This document shows positions 43,901 through 55,900 of a DNA stretch of 64,000 nucleotides, piece after piece (the first letter of the stretch is position 1; the number at the start of each line of letters is the position of its first letter). A program made the translations under genes and the position numbers. The notes beneath the pieces are model-generated. The model was not told where the DNA came from, did no database searches, and saw only the letters and a list, made by a program, of their open reading frames with translations. The DNA comes from Cytophagales bacterium WSM2-2 (GTDB lineage Bacteria; Bacteroidota; Bacteroidia; Cytophagales; Cyclobacteriaceae). Location: NCBI GenBank assembly GCA_015472025.1, contig BNHL01000001.1, positions 4,886,001 to 4,950,000 of the forward strand, read 5' to 3'.

Positions 43901-46900
43901 AATTATAAGTCGCAAAGTCATAAATGGCAAACGCACCACTTGAGGTTCCAGCCAATGCAGCCGGGAATCCATTTAACGTGACTGTACCACCTTGCTCGCA
44001 GAAAACAGAGGTACCCTGGTATCCTGTTGCAGTGTAAGTAGCGCTTGACACGACCTTACCTGCCGGTGCTGCAAGTGTCAGGCTCTGGTCATTTGCAATG
44101 CCTTGAATAGTACCAATAAGCGTTCCTGTAGCATCGTCGTTTATAGAAGCTCCCACTGTTAATTCTTTAGTAAAAGCTGTACCCACTCCCGTAACAACTG
44201 CAGATCCTGCAGTTGTTGTGATTGTTCCCGAGCGCAAATTGAAGCCCGTGTACTGGAAAAGGTTCAGGTATTTATCAGGCGTCTTACTATTGTTTTGCGT
44301 TGGATCAGTGCGATCGAAAGAAGAAAGATTTGCTGATACCACTTCTATCAATGGCACTGCAGGAACAAACAACTCTACATTCTGGCGGAACGGAATATAC
44401 ACTGACAAGTCAGCTGTACTTCTAAAGAGCCCTGTGAACTCCACTGCTCCTAACGAGCCACCTTTCCAGAAAGTATTCTTGTTACCAGTCACATCATCAA
44501 ACCTGTTCGACAAATCACCATAGTACGGATCGATTTTAATCGATCCGCCAGGGTTCGCACCAGGTTCTGTAAGTGCATTCAAGATATGCGAGAAGTCCCA
44601 ATTGTAATTATTGTAAGTTCCCAGCGGGGGTACTGCAACCGGTGTTGGTGTATTCGGTATTTTAACGATTTGTTGTCGCCAATCCGTACCCGACATAATC
44701 TGTGTCGCCTGACCTTTTAAGACCGCGGCAGGAAGGTCGGCAGTCAAGCTCACCAATTCATAACCAGCCAATTCATTATGGAGAATAGTCTGTGATCCCA
44801 GGCTTGGAGCAGTGCCCTTAAAGTTGGAATTTACTACAGCCTGTGCTGTTCCTTGAGGTATACTTGTTGAATTGGTTACAACCCCAAGTTTCTTTGAAAT
44901 GGGGCTGATGTGATCATACACCAGATACTGCTGACTTATCTGTGACACACAACCGTTGGGGTCAGTGTGGTTCATTGTGATATTAAATGCTGAATTACTC
45001 GGCACTGCACTAAGCGTCAGAAGGTCATTCGAAACACCTGAGCCTGTGAAAATACTGGCATTATAGTCATTTGACACCGTGATGTTCGGTAACAATCTGA
45101 TGGCTCCCGGGTTATTCGTGTCATTGTAATTATCAGGAATTGCATTCACTATTAAAGGTGATCCAGTTGGGAATGTATTATTGCTGGAATAACTATTGTC
45201 AAAAGTAAATGTAGGACTTGGGAATAATCCTATTGTTGCCAAAGTTGCCGTCGGTGAAGCAAACGATGTATTATTACCATAGAATCGATAGATGGATTGC
45301 GAAGCACTTCCAGGCAAACCAATAACTGTCAGGTTACTGATGACGATGTAGTCAACTGAAGACGTACCAAAGTTTTTGTAACTCACTTTTAGAACCGAAT
45401 TGCTGACAAATTGAAGTGTGTTCGTAACAACATTGTTAAATGAATTCGCTGCGGTGCTTGTATGGAAGTCGGCACCAATAAACTGAATAGTAGGCAAAGT
45501 CACTCCATCAAAGGCATATCCCGGGGGCAATAAGATATTAAAATCCTGGGTGGTAGGAGTTACAAGCGTTCCCGAAGTGAAATCTGAGGCTCCTATTTCC
45601 CCGACAACTATTGGATCCGAAACTGTTACGTAGCTATTCGGGCAAACCAAGTAAGAAGGTTGGACAAGGGATGGCGATGCTGGGGCTGTAAATTGAATAG
45701 TCGGGCCGCCACCGTTTGCCAAGCGATTAGAACCATAGACTCCACACACTCCACATCCTGTTCCTCCTGAAGGAATTGGATTGGGAAGCGCATCATTTTC
45801 GGCATAAACGTAGACATCGTAAGCCTGACTCGCCAAAAAATTAGCTGCAAATGTCACGGTCTGTAGCGAATTGATTTGATTGATCGCATAATTTCCACTA
45901 GCTGCTACCGTAGCTGCCAAGTACGTTGAAGGCGTCTTAACCTGAGAAGCTGTGGGAGCCGTTGCGAGGTGAGGCACCACTAGATAGTAAGCTGTACCGA
46001 ATTGGTCAAACTGGGTTTGAATTGAACCAACCGTATTACTAAATATCGCACCCTTTGCATTTCCTAAAAGGAGTGCCCGGTTACTTGATATCTTAAAGTA
46101 GAGCGTTGTACTTGAAGAAATACCCCCAAAGAAGTTCAATCCAAGATCTGATATACCAGTACCGACTTTATTGATAGGGTCAAAGGAACCCTTCTTAATT
46201 AAGACATAGTAAACTTCGTCATTCTGAAATGATTGCCCAGGCAAGAATTGAATATTATACCTGAGAGGTGTGACCACATCCGTGAAATCATTGCTGAATA
46301 AGTAGTTACCTGAACTCATTGGAGCAACCAGGTTGGCAACCTTGGTATTAGTCGTCCGGCTGAATAACTCCGCACCTCCATTAAGGCCACCATCCAGCGT
46401 ACCTACTTTCGTGTCGAACTCGAGAGTAATGTGATCCTGTGCTGGGTCCACATTAAGCTGACCGCTATATGGATAGGTAAGAGAATTTTTGGCCACCTTA
46501 AGCACTGGTGGCTTGGTTGATGCAAAAGAATATACGTTTCCGTCAAAGCTACCTGATGCGGTTCCTTTTGACACAACAATGTTCTTATCCGTTGCAGAGA
46601 GGTATCCAGCATCTACAAATTTAGGCGTAATCGCCGGGGTACTAATGTTGGCTGATGCATTGACATCGGCAACTAGTAAATACGTCAAAGATTTCGTTGG
46701 CTCACTGAACAATGGCCTTGGTATTGCGGAAAGATCAACAATAATTAAGTCAAGGTCGTTGACGTTACTTGTAGAATGTGACAAAGTAAAGTTACCGTTG
46801 ATCGTTGGACTCTTGATATCCTTCGTACCGGCAGCCGAAACTTCTTTTATAACAAAATTCTCAAATATGGTTCTAGTGGACGAAGAAAAAGGAATGTCAA

Positions 46901-49900
46901 AAGAGAACGTAAACTGGGACAGCAAAGGATCCGTACCGGTTGCCCCCTGAGCGGTGAATGTCACCCCAAAGATAACCTGGTTTTGAGATCCTCCTTTTAT
47001 ACTGGCTGTCAGGGGTGTGCCAGTTCCTACTATTATGCCCGAATTAGGAAGTGCAGCCGCAACGTTAACAACATTAACAAGCGTTCCTGGAATGGCTGAC
47101 GTATTTGCTCCGGGTGGATTAGAACTATCTAGTCCGTTGGCAACTACTTTCAAAGTTCCATTTCCCGTCTGGTTGTATTTCATTCCATTCAGGTTTAATA
47201 CACCATTCAAAAAACTTGCCGGAGGTGTGATATTGTCTCCTCCAGTGTCAGTTATCGTAATTGTACTAGGATTGAAATCAAGATCAACGAGGGTAAACTT
47301 GTCACGTGCTGTAACAACACCAGCACTTGTTGAAGGCAATGGTGATGTTGTGAACGATGGGCCAACAGGTTCATTGATACCAGCGTAAGCGGAGGGCTGA
47401 GTTGTAAAGTCAAGGCTGGTTGCTATTACATCAACCTTACCATAAGACTGTGGTGAACTTCCATGAGTTTGACCACCTATGAAAGGTCCTAGGTTCCCGG
47501 TAATTCCGATTCCTGAGTTCGCAGGGTTTCCGTTGAAGAACTGTGATCCAGAGCCAACTGCTGCCGCAATCAAGTCAACGCGAATATCATCATGATCAAC
47601 AACTTCAGGGCTCGAACTACGGAAGCTAACACGAATACTAAGAGGGACTTGACTATTATCCGGGGCTACAAGCAATGGGCTACCATTCCACACAAAATCA
47701 TAGAAGGTTGTTGCCGAAGTAATCGCACCTATTGAGGTAACATCAATTTCCGTTCCGGGCAATTCACTACCATTACTATACAAAGCAATTCTTCTTATAT
47801 CTGAAGGTCTGTATATCCGAATAGTAACAGAGGTAAGATTGGTTGTTGCTCCATCAACATCAGCATCAGGCAAACCATCACCAGAATCAGTGGTGGTATT
47901 TAGTGGAGCCGAAGTAGAACCATTGTTGTACATATAAGTCGCACTTCTGCTCCCATCCACAAGCAATGCTCTTACCAATTCATAACTAGTAGAGGTGTTT
48001 TGTATGTTGACTGACTCCTGGTAATTAACGTAACTGATGGTCGCTGGTACCACAAAGGTCGGATCTTGAGTCAGTGCTGACTCAAATGCAGAGATCAGGG
48101 TAATTGCAGGTGAGATACTCGTCACACTTCCCGCAGTCATGGTAAGGTCGCCTCGCTGATTATTACCTGATGTATACTGGAAGTTAGCCGGTAACTTATA
48201 AGTCCCCGCAATAAAGGCATCCGTGCTAATAACAGGGCCATTACTGAACGTAAGTGAATTTGCTGCACTAAAGGCAGTTATTGTGCTTGTAAAGCCAAGG
48301 TCACGGTTTGCGTTGGCATCATGCGCTTCAACCGCAAGTCTTGGTGAAAATGAAGTAAATATACTTCCGCTCGATGGGAATAAAGTAGGCAGATAAGGGG
48401 AAATAAAATTATCGCTGTTATCCAATTGGGTGAAATCCAATTGGGTTGCATCGACAGTAACTGTGTTATTGTTACCAGAGTCTTCTTTCTCGCCAGCAAG
48501 AATTGAGGTACCGGCAGGATTAGTAACAACATTGCTAACCAACACTTCAAATTTGAATCTAAAACCGTCAATCGTATACGGTAGTGTTCCTCCCAGTTTC
48601 TCTTTCAACCAAATTTTTAGAGTATATGTTTTACTTCCGTTATCCGGTACATATCCAGGGTCTGTAGAAAGCAGATTAGGAATACCTCCCCCACCTCCGC
48701 AATCTATTGACGTGGCATTAACATTACAGAATCCTCTGTTCGCTGGCAATCCGCTGTCATCACGAACTTCCACGGCCGCGATTGCCTGAGTCCAGTCTAC
48801 AATCTGGTTGCCCGTAGCCTGCGTTATTATGAATGACTGAATTCGCGTCGGGTTACCATCATTTTCTGCAGGTGGTGTTCCCGAAGGATCGTCATTAATT
48901 GTAAAATCAAACACGTCAATCCCACCACTGCTTGGATAAGTTGGTGGATTAGTGACTCCGTTATCATCCGTTAAAGATGAAATCGTTGACGGTTCAGGCA
49001 GTGCTCCGGCTGTAATTGTGCTCGAACTTGCAACACGAATAGTAATTGGGTTACTTATCCTCTCAGAAGTGCTGATTACCGTTGTAGCACTAATGGGTAC
49101 TGCCGTCATTTGACCGTTACCGGTTGTGTTATATTGAAAATCGGCAGGAAAATTATACAGACCTCCGTTAAGTGGAGCGGAACCCGCTGCAGCCAGTGAG
49201 AATGTTGTCAAATTAGATTCACCAAGGCTGATCGAACTCATCGGCAGAGAACCGGCATTTGTAATGTTAAGAGATGTAACATAGTTAAGATCTCGGTTAT
49301 TATTAACATCCAATGCCTCAATTGCAGGAGCTGTTGTCTGTACAGAAATATCTTTGTTGACTAGCAAGCTAGGTGAAGGAGCAGGCGTACTTGTCGGTAG
49401 ATCTGTAGTCCACTTCAACTTAGTGGCAATAACTTGAACGGCATTATTGGTTGCTCCCGAGTTCACTTTTTCATTTGTACTGAACGAGCTGCTGCTTGAG
49501 CCTAGATTGATATTTGGTGCTAGTACCTCAAATGCCAGATTAAGATTATCAACCGTAGAGGGCAATGTGCCTCCTAAAGTTGATTTCAATACAATGGCTA
49601 AAGTAAAAGTGGTTGAGCTATTATCTGTAATGAATCCGAAATCAACTGTAGTGGAATTTGGAATTGACGCAAAGGTAATGTCAGTGGCATTGACCGTTCC
49701 TGAAATTGTTCCACCCGCGCTACTGGTCAAAGTAGCAGATGCTATCAGTTGCGTCCAGTCTGCGATATCATTTCCGCCCGCCAGTTGCGTAATTTTTATT
49801 TGTGAAATCTTGGTCGGATTACCGTCGGTTCCAGAAGCCTGGTTATCATCATCGTTAATTTTGAAATCGAACACAGGTACCCCTGGTGCAGAAGTACCTA

Positions 49901-52900
49901 AGGATGAAATCGTCAAAGGCTCTGAAAAAGCGCCCGCTGCAATTGTGTTGGTTTTAAGTGTGAGAGCAAAGTTGATTCCTGTAGTAATCGGTCCTGCTCC
50001 TGCACTTATTGATAATGTAACGTTGTCGTTGTTATTGCCACTCGTAAACTGGAAATTCGGGAATGAACTTCCAAAATTCAGTACTCCATTAGTAAATTGT
50101 GTAGTTGAAACCACAGGGCCGTTTGCCATTGTTACTCCTCCGGCATTTGAGAAAGCAGTGACTGTTCCGGTTGCCAAAGTAAATCCCAAATCGCGATTTT
50201 TATTTGCATCGCGCGCTTCGAAGACAGGAGTAAAAGGAGTATTGATACTTACGAAAGAGGCTGCAGAAGGTGTAGTAAGATCAATTTGGGTGGCAACTAC
50301 AGCCACCACGTCCTTATTTCCCGAATTAGAAACCTGACCTGCCAGAATAGTGGTACTGTTTGCGGCCAGCGTTACATTACTTTGCAGTACTTCAAACTCA
50401 AATTGAGATCCATCAATAGTCGTTGGTAACGTACCACCCAATGCTGACTTTAACCAAATCTTAAGCGTATAATTTTGAGTGCCATTATCCGGAACATAGC
50501 CTAGTGTATTACTGGCAGTTGGTATTCCATTAAAAGTAATGCTATTGGGGCTTCCGGAAATTGCCGCACCAGATACAGTCATTGAGTGACCATTGCCATC
50601 AAGTAGTATCGCTCCAGCGATAGCTTGCGACCAATCTGCGATTGTATTGTTCGTATTATTTGCAGTGATAATGATCTTCGAAATAAGAGTCGGTAAACCA
50701 TCATTTTGGTTTGCAGGTGTGGCTCCTGGATCATCGTTGACATCAAAATTAAATACAGCAACTGCTGCACCGCTGGTATTTATGAGTGACGAAATTGTAG
50801 CCGGGGCTGAAACTCCATTCGTTATCGTAGTAGCATCACCCGCTTGCACAGTAACCGGATTACTTGTCTTACTTGTGATTGCTCCACCCAACGCATTTGT
50901 CGTAGATGTTGAAACTGTCAGCGTTACGGTACCAGGAGTACTTGTAGTTTGGAATTGAAAGTTATTAGGGAAGTCTATTAAGCCAGAAGTACTGGATATT
51001 GTTATGGGGTTGGTTCCACCAGGATTCATTAATATGCTGCTGCCGTTACTTACTGAAATCAAAGCTGAATTGAAGTCGAGATCACGGTTTCCGTTTGCAT
51101 CAACAACCTCCAGTTGAGGTGTGGTTTGTTGGAGATTGATGTCTTTCAGCGGTAATAATGGAGAACCTAAGTTTGTAATAAAATTGAACTTAGAGCCCTC
51201 AACATCTACGTCAATTAATCCTGAATTAATATTAGTCTGCGCTCCGGAGATCAAACTGCTTTGTGACGCAAAAGTTATGTTCGATGGAATAATCTCAAAA
51301 TCAAAATTCATTAAGTCCACAGTTGATTGGAGCCCACCAGTCATGGTTGGCTTAAACCAGATGTAAAGTTGGTAAGTCTTAGTTTGGTTGTCACCAATAT
51401 AACCCAAGTCACTGCTTGAATTAGTGGTCAACATACTAGTTATCGTAATGTCATTTTGATTTACAGTAACCGTTGCTGATAAATAGCCACCGGCCCCGTT
51501 GTTGAAATCATAAATCAATGCACCTGCATTTGTTGCTGTGCCATTTGCCGCAACGTTTAAGATATCACGCCAATCCGGAATTGGATTTGTGGAAGACTTC
51601 TTCGTGATTTTAATCTGAGAAATTCGAGTCGGTGAACCATCGCCACCTGCACCGCCATCGTCAGTGATGCTAAATGTATATGGTTGTAAAGATGCAAATG
51701 AGGTCTGCAATGAAGAAACTGATGTTACGCTGGAGACTGAAATCATAGTTGATGCTGCACTATAATTGACAGTGACGGCTCCACTGCTTCCAGAAGCTGG
51801 AACGAAAGTATTGGCCGCAGGTGTGGTGGTCGATGCTGTCAATTGTCCGGCTCCGGAATCCTGATATTGCAAGCCGGAAAGACTCGCAACACCATTCGTC
51901 ATTGAAAATGATGTTGGCGAATTCGTAGCTGTGCTTCCAATTGAAATAGAAGCCAGGTAGTCAGTGTCTGTATTTCCATTGACATCACGAGCCCTGACAA
52001 CCGGCACCGTCGAAAAATCAGGAGACACGGAGGAACTCGTAACATTGGCAAGAACCAATTGAGGGCTGCTGGGGCTCGTAGAAAAATCAAGCTGAGTTGC
52101 AATTACGTCAACTTTATTTCTCCCCGGAATCGAATTTGGCACACTTGGATGCGTATCGTTCCCCGAATTTAATGTACTACTGTTAGAGGCGAGGGTTACA
52201 TCAGCATTTCGGAATTTGAAAACAAAACTTTTGTTATCGATATTTTGAGACAGCGATCCACCGAGCGCAGTCTTTAAAATCACTTTAACATAGTAATACT
52301 TTTGGCCGTCATCTGGTACTTCTCCAAAAAATTCCGTCACACCATCATAGAGACCACTAAATGTTATAAAATTCCCACTAGGGTCGATCACCCCTGTTTT
52401 TGTAGTCGAGCCATCAAACAATTCAGCTCCTTGCAGGGCATTAGCCCAGTTCCCAATCTGGTCATTGGTAAGATCCCGTTGTATTTTTATTTGTGTAATC
52501 TTGGTTGATGCATTATCGGATGATCCCCAACCATTATCATAAACCTGGAATCTGAAATTTACGACTGCAACTCCAGAACTTGTAGTAGTAGAAGGAAATG
52601 AAAGTGGCTCTACACCGGTCCCGCCTGCGCTATTTACCCAGACAAAATTATCGACCAAAGTTGTAGTTGCTGCTGTGGGACCAAGGGTGGGAACAACACC
52701 ATTTATCTTGTAATCGATGAGGGTACCGGAATTTGTGTAGGGATAGATTTTAATAGTATAGGCTTCTCCTGATAAAAGGCTTGTAAAGTCCGCTTGTTGT
52801 ACACCAGGAGCCACATTCAAATAAGCAGTTGTGCTACCTATTAGATCGGTTTGGTTGCTTATTGCCGTACCGTCCGATGGTACTGTAGCCGTTGCTCCAG

Positions 52901-55900
52901 ATCTTGCGACAGTAATTAAATAACCTGTAGGCACTGTACCCCCAGTTGCATCAAGCCAGCTAAGATGAAAGCTTGTAAATGACACCGAACTAATTGCGAA
53001 AGAAGTCGCGTGGTTTGTTGGTTGCGGGAGAACTAAAGTGTATTGAGAACTTGTAAAATCACCATCATTAGCCGCTGCACCTCCTAACGGGTTACCCGCT
53101 AAGTCAATAATTGAGTTATCGTCGACGAGTTTTAACCCGAGCGACCCCTGAGCTGTAAGTCCACTAACTGTAACCGAATAGCTGGCATTGGAGCCTGTCA
53201 CACCAATAGTGCCTCCAGCGGTAGCCGTTCCAGTAAGCGAAAAATCAGTTGCATCAACTCCAGTGACATTAGAATCAAAAGTTACACTAAAATGCACCGT
53301 TCCTGTACTGTTGGGATTGGTATCAGGTAGAGTAATTGTACTAACTAAGGGGTTAGTCGTATCGACAGTAACACTCAAATTACCCGATGCATTACTTGTG
53401 TTTCCGGCAGCATCGATTGCCTTAATATTTATGCTGTAAGTCCCAGCACTTAAACTCAAATCTATTGTCCACACTCCCGTACCTGAAGCAGTAGTAGTCC
53501 CAAGCAGTGAAGTTCCATCAAATATTTTAACTGTCGCGTTATTCTCTACTGAACCTGCAATTCCGCTAAAAGTCAGATTGGTAGTTTGACTCGTATAATT
53601 GTCATTATTTATTCCCGTGTCGTCTCCAGCTGCCAAGTCCGGAACTGAGGGTGTTGTCGGGGCGGTCTTATCAAAGGTCACTGATGATCCATCCGTAGTT
53701 GCTGTAACAGTAGTTGTCTTAACTACCTCAACAACATCGATCACAAACGGCACAACTGTTTCTGCCATACCAGCGGTCATGGTCAGAGTCGCGGTGTATG
53801 TTGACCCTACTGGACCAGTGACTGTCGTGGCCGGTGTTGCACCATAGAAAGTAACGGTTGGAGTAGCTGCAAGTGGCCTTGCCACCGTAAAGGTGAGAGT
53901 AATGGTATTACCTGTAGTAGCAAAAGCAGTATTCGTACCATTATTGGATTGAATGTGCACGCCAGTTAAGAAAATTGGTTCTCCTGAAAAGGAAGGCAAC
54001 TTGTTATTGGATGGATCAGCAACATTACCAGTAGCTTGATTATATGTCAATGTCACATTCTCATCCCAGGTTCCTGGCGTCTGTGACGTAAATGTTACTG
54101 TACGCGTTCCGGAATTGTAGTTCGCACCCGCGGCAATTGCACCCTGACTGGGTGTAAATCCTGTCACAGTAGTTCCGACAGCACCAGCTAAGTCCTGATC
54201 AAATTTGAAGACAATTGTCTCTGCTGCTGCTCCATTAGGGAAAAACACCAAACCTGTTGCCAAATCCGGTGGATCAGTATCCGATGGCAGTAAATTCGTA
54301 ATAGTGCCCATCTCGTTCCCAGCTGGATCCTTCACTACTGTGCTACCTGGAGTAAAACTAAAGGTAGTAGTACTACTCCACTGTCCGTCAGCACTGGATT
54401 CGAGGTGAAGAACATTACCGCTAGGGGATGTAACTGGATGATAAGCATTTCCTCCCTTGTTAATACAACTTGCTTGAAACGTGCCACCCGAAGCTGAAAA
54501 TCCAGGGGAGCCGATTGGCAAGACTGCACCATTTGAAAGCGCCAGCGCTTCCGAAAGAACTAAGTGAACATATTCGCGATTTGAGTTGGTATTAGGATTA
54601 GTTCCATTACAAGTTGTGAAGTTTGCATCGCTACTCGCTGTATAGGTTCCGAAAAAGGAAGCAGACGAAACCGATGGCGGAGTCTGATCAACATCTATAT
54701 TCGTTGCGCTCTTAGTCCAGTTAGTGCTATTTCCGGCAATATCAGTGACAACTGCGCGTACCTGAAGTAGTTGGGTTTCCGAACCAATTGCACCACCAAC
54801 TGCACCTTCCCTAAATCCATCATTTACCCCAGAAAATGCTGCTTCCAGATCTGCTGCAGTAATCGCAACCGTTTTCGATCCACCTGTTCTTTGAAGGTTG
54901 GTAATTGTTGATAAACCTGTTCCCGGAACGTTAACCCAAACATTGGTTGTTGTATTCTGTACTTGAATCTGAACAGTACCTCCGTCCAAACTGCCATCTC
55001 CCGTGCTACCAGTCAATGGGACAACTACACTGAAACCAGTATTTGTAGCATTCCAATAGGTTGCAACTACTGTTCCCCCACTTGTTGTTAACGTTGTGAC
55101 CGTTGAAGTTAGAGGAGCATTGTTATCAACAGTAATTGTTGTACTCGGGCCTGCCGCTGCCGCTGTGTTTCCTGCAAGATCAGAAGCAGTACCGGATGCA
55201 ATCGATATCCCCACAGTACCGTTCCCAGTAAAGCTTGTCAGTGTCACTGTTCTTGTTGTCAAACCTGAACCAGTCACATTTACAGTTGCACTTGCTCCAC
55301 CAGTTACGTTCAAGGTTACATTTCCATTAGCCAACGTAACGGCATCAGCTCCGCCATAAGTAATCGTATAGGTGATAGAAGCTCCGTTATTGGCATTGGA
55401 AGCACTCGGTGCTCCGATAGAAATCGTAGGGGCTGTGTTATCAACAGCAATTGTAGTGCTTGGACCTGCTGAAGCTGCTGTGTTTCCCGCAAGGTCAGAT
55501 GCAGTACCAGATGCAATAGAAATACCAACCGTACCATTTCCTGTAAAGTTTGTCAGTGTTACAGTTCGTGTTGTCAAGCCTGAACCCGTCACGTTAACAG
55601 TGGCGCTAGCACCGCCAGTTGTGTTCAGTGTTATATTTCCATTGGCCAATGTAACGCCATCTGCTCCACCATAAGTAATCGTGTAAGTAATTGAAGCTCC
55701 GTTATTGGCAATTGTAGCACTCGGTGCTCCGATAGAAATCGTAGGGGCTACGTTATCAACAGCAATTGTCGTGCTTGGACCTGCTGAAGCTGCTGTGTTT
55801 CCCGCAAGGTCAGAAGCTGTACCGACAGCTATCGATATACCTACCGTACCATTCCCTGTAAAATTTGTCAGTGTTACAGTTCGTGTTGTCAAGCCTGAAC

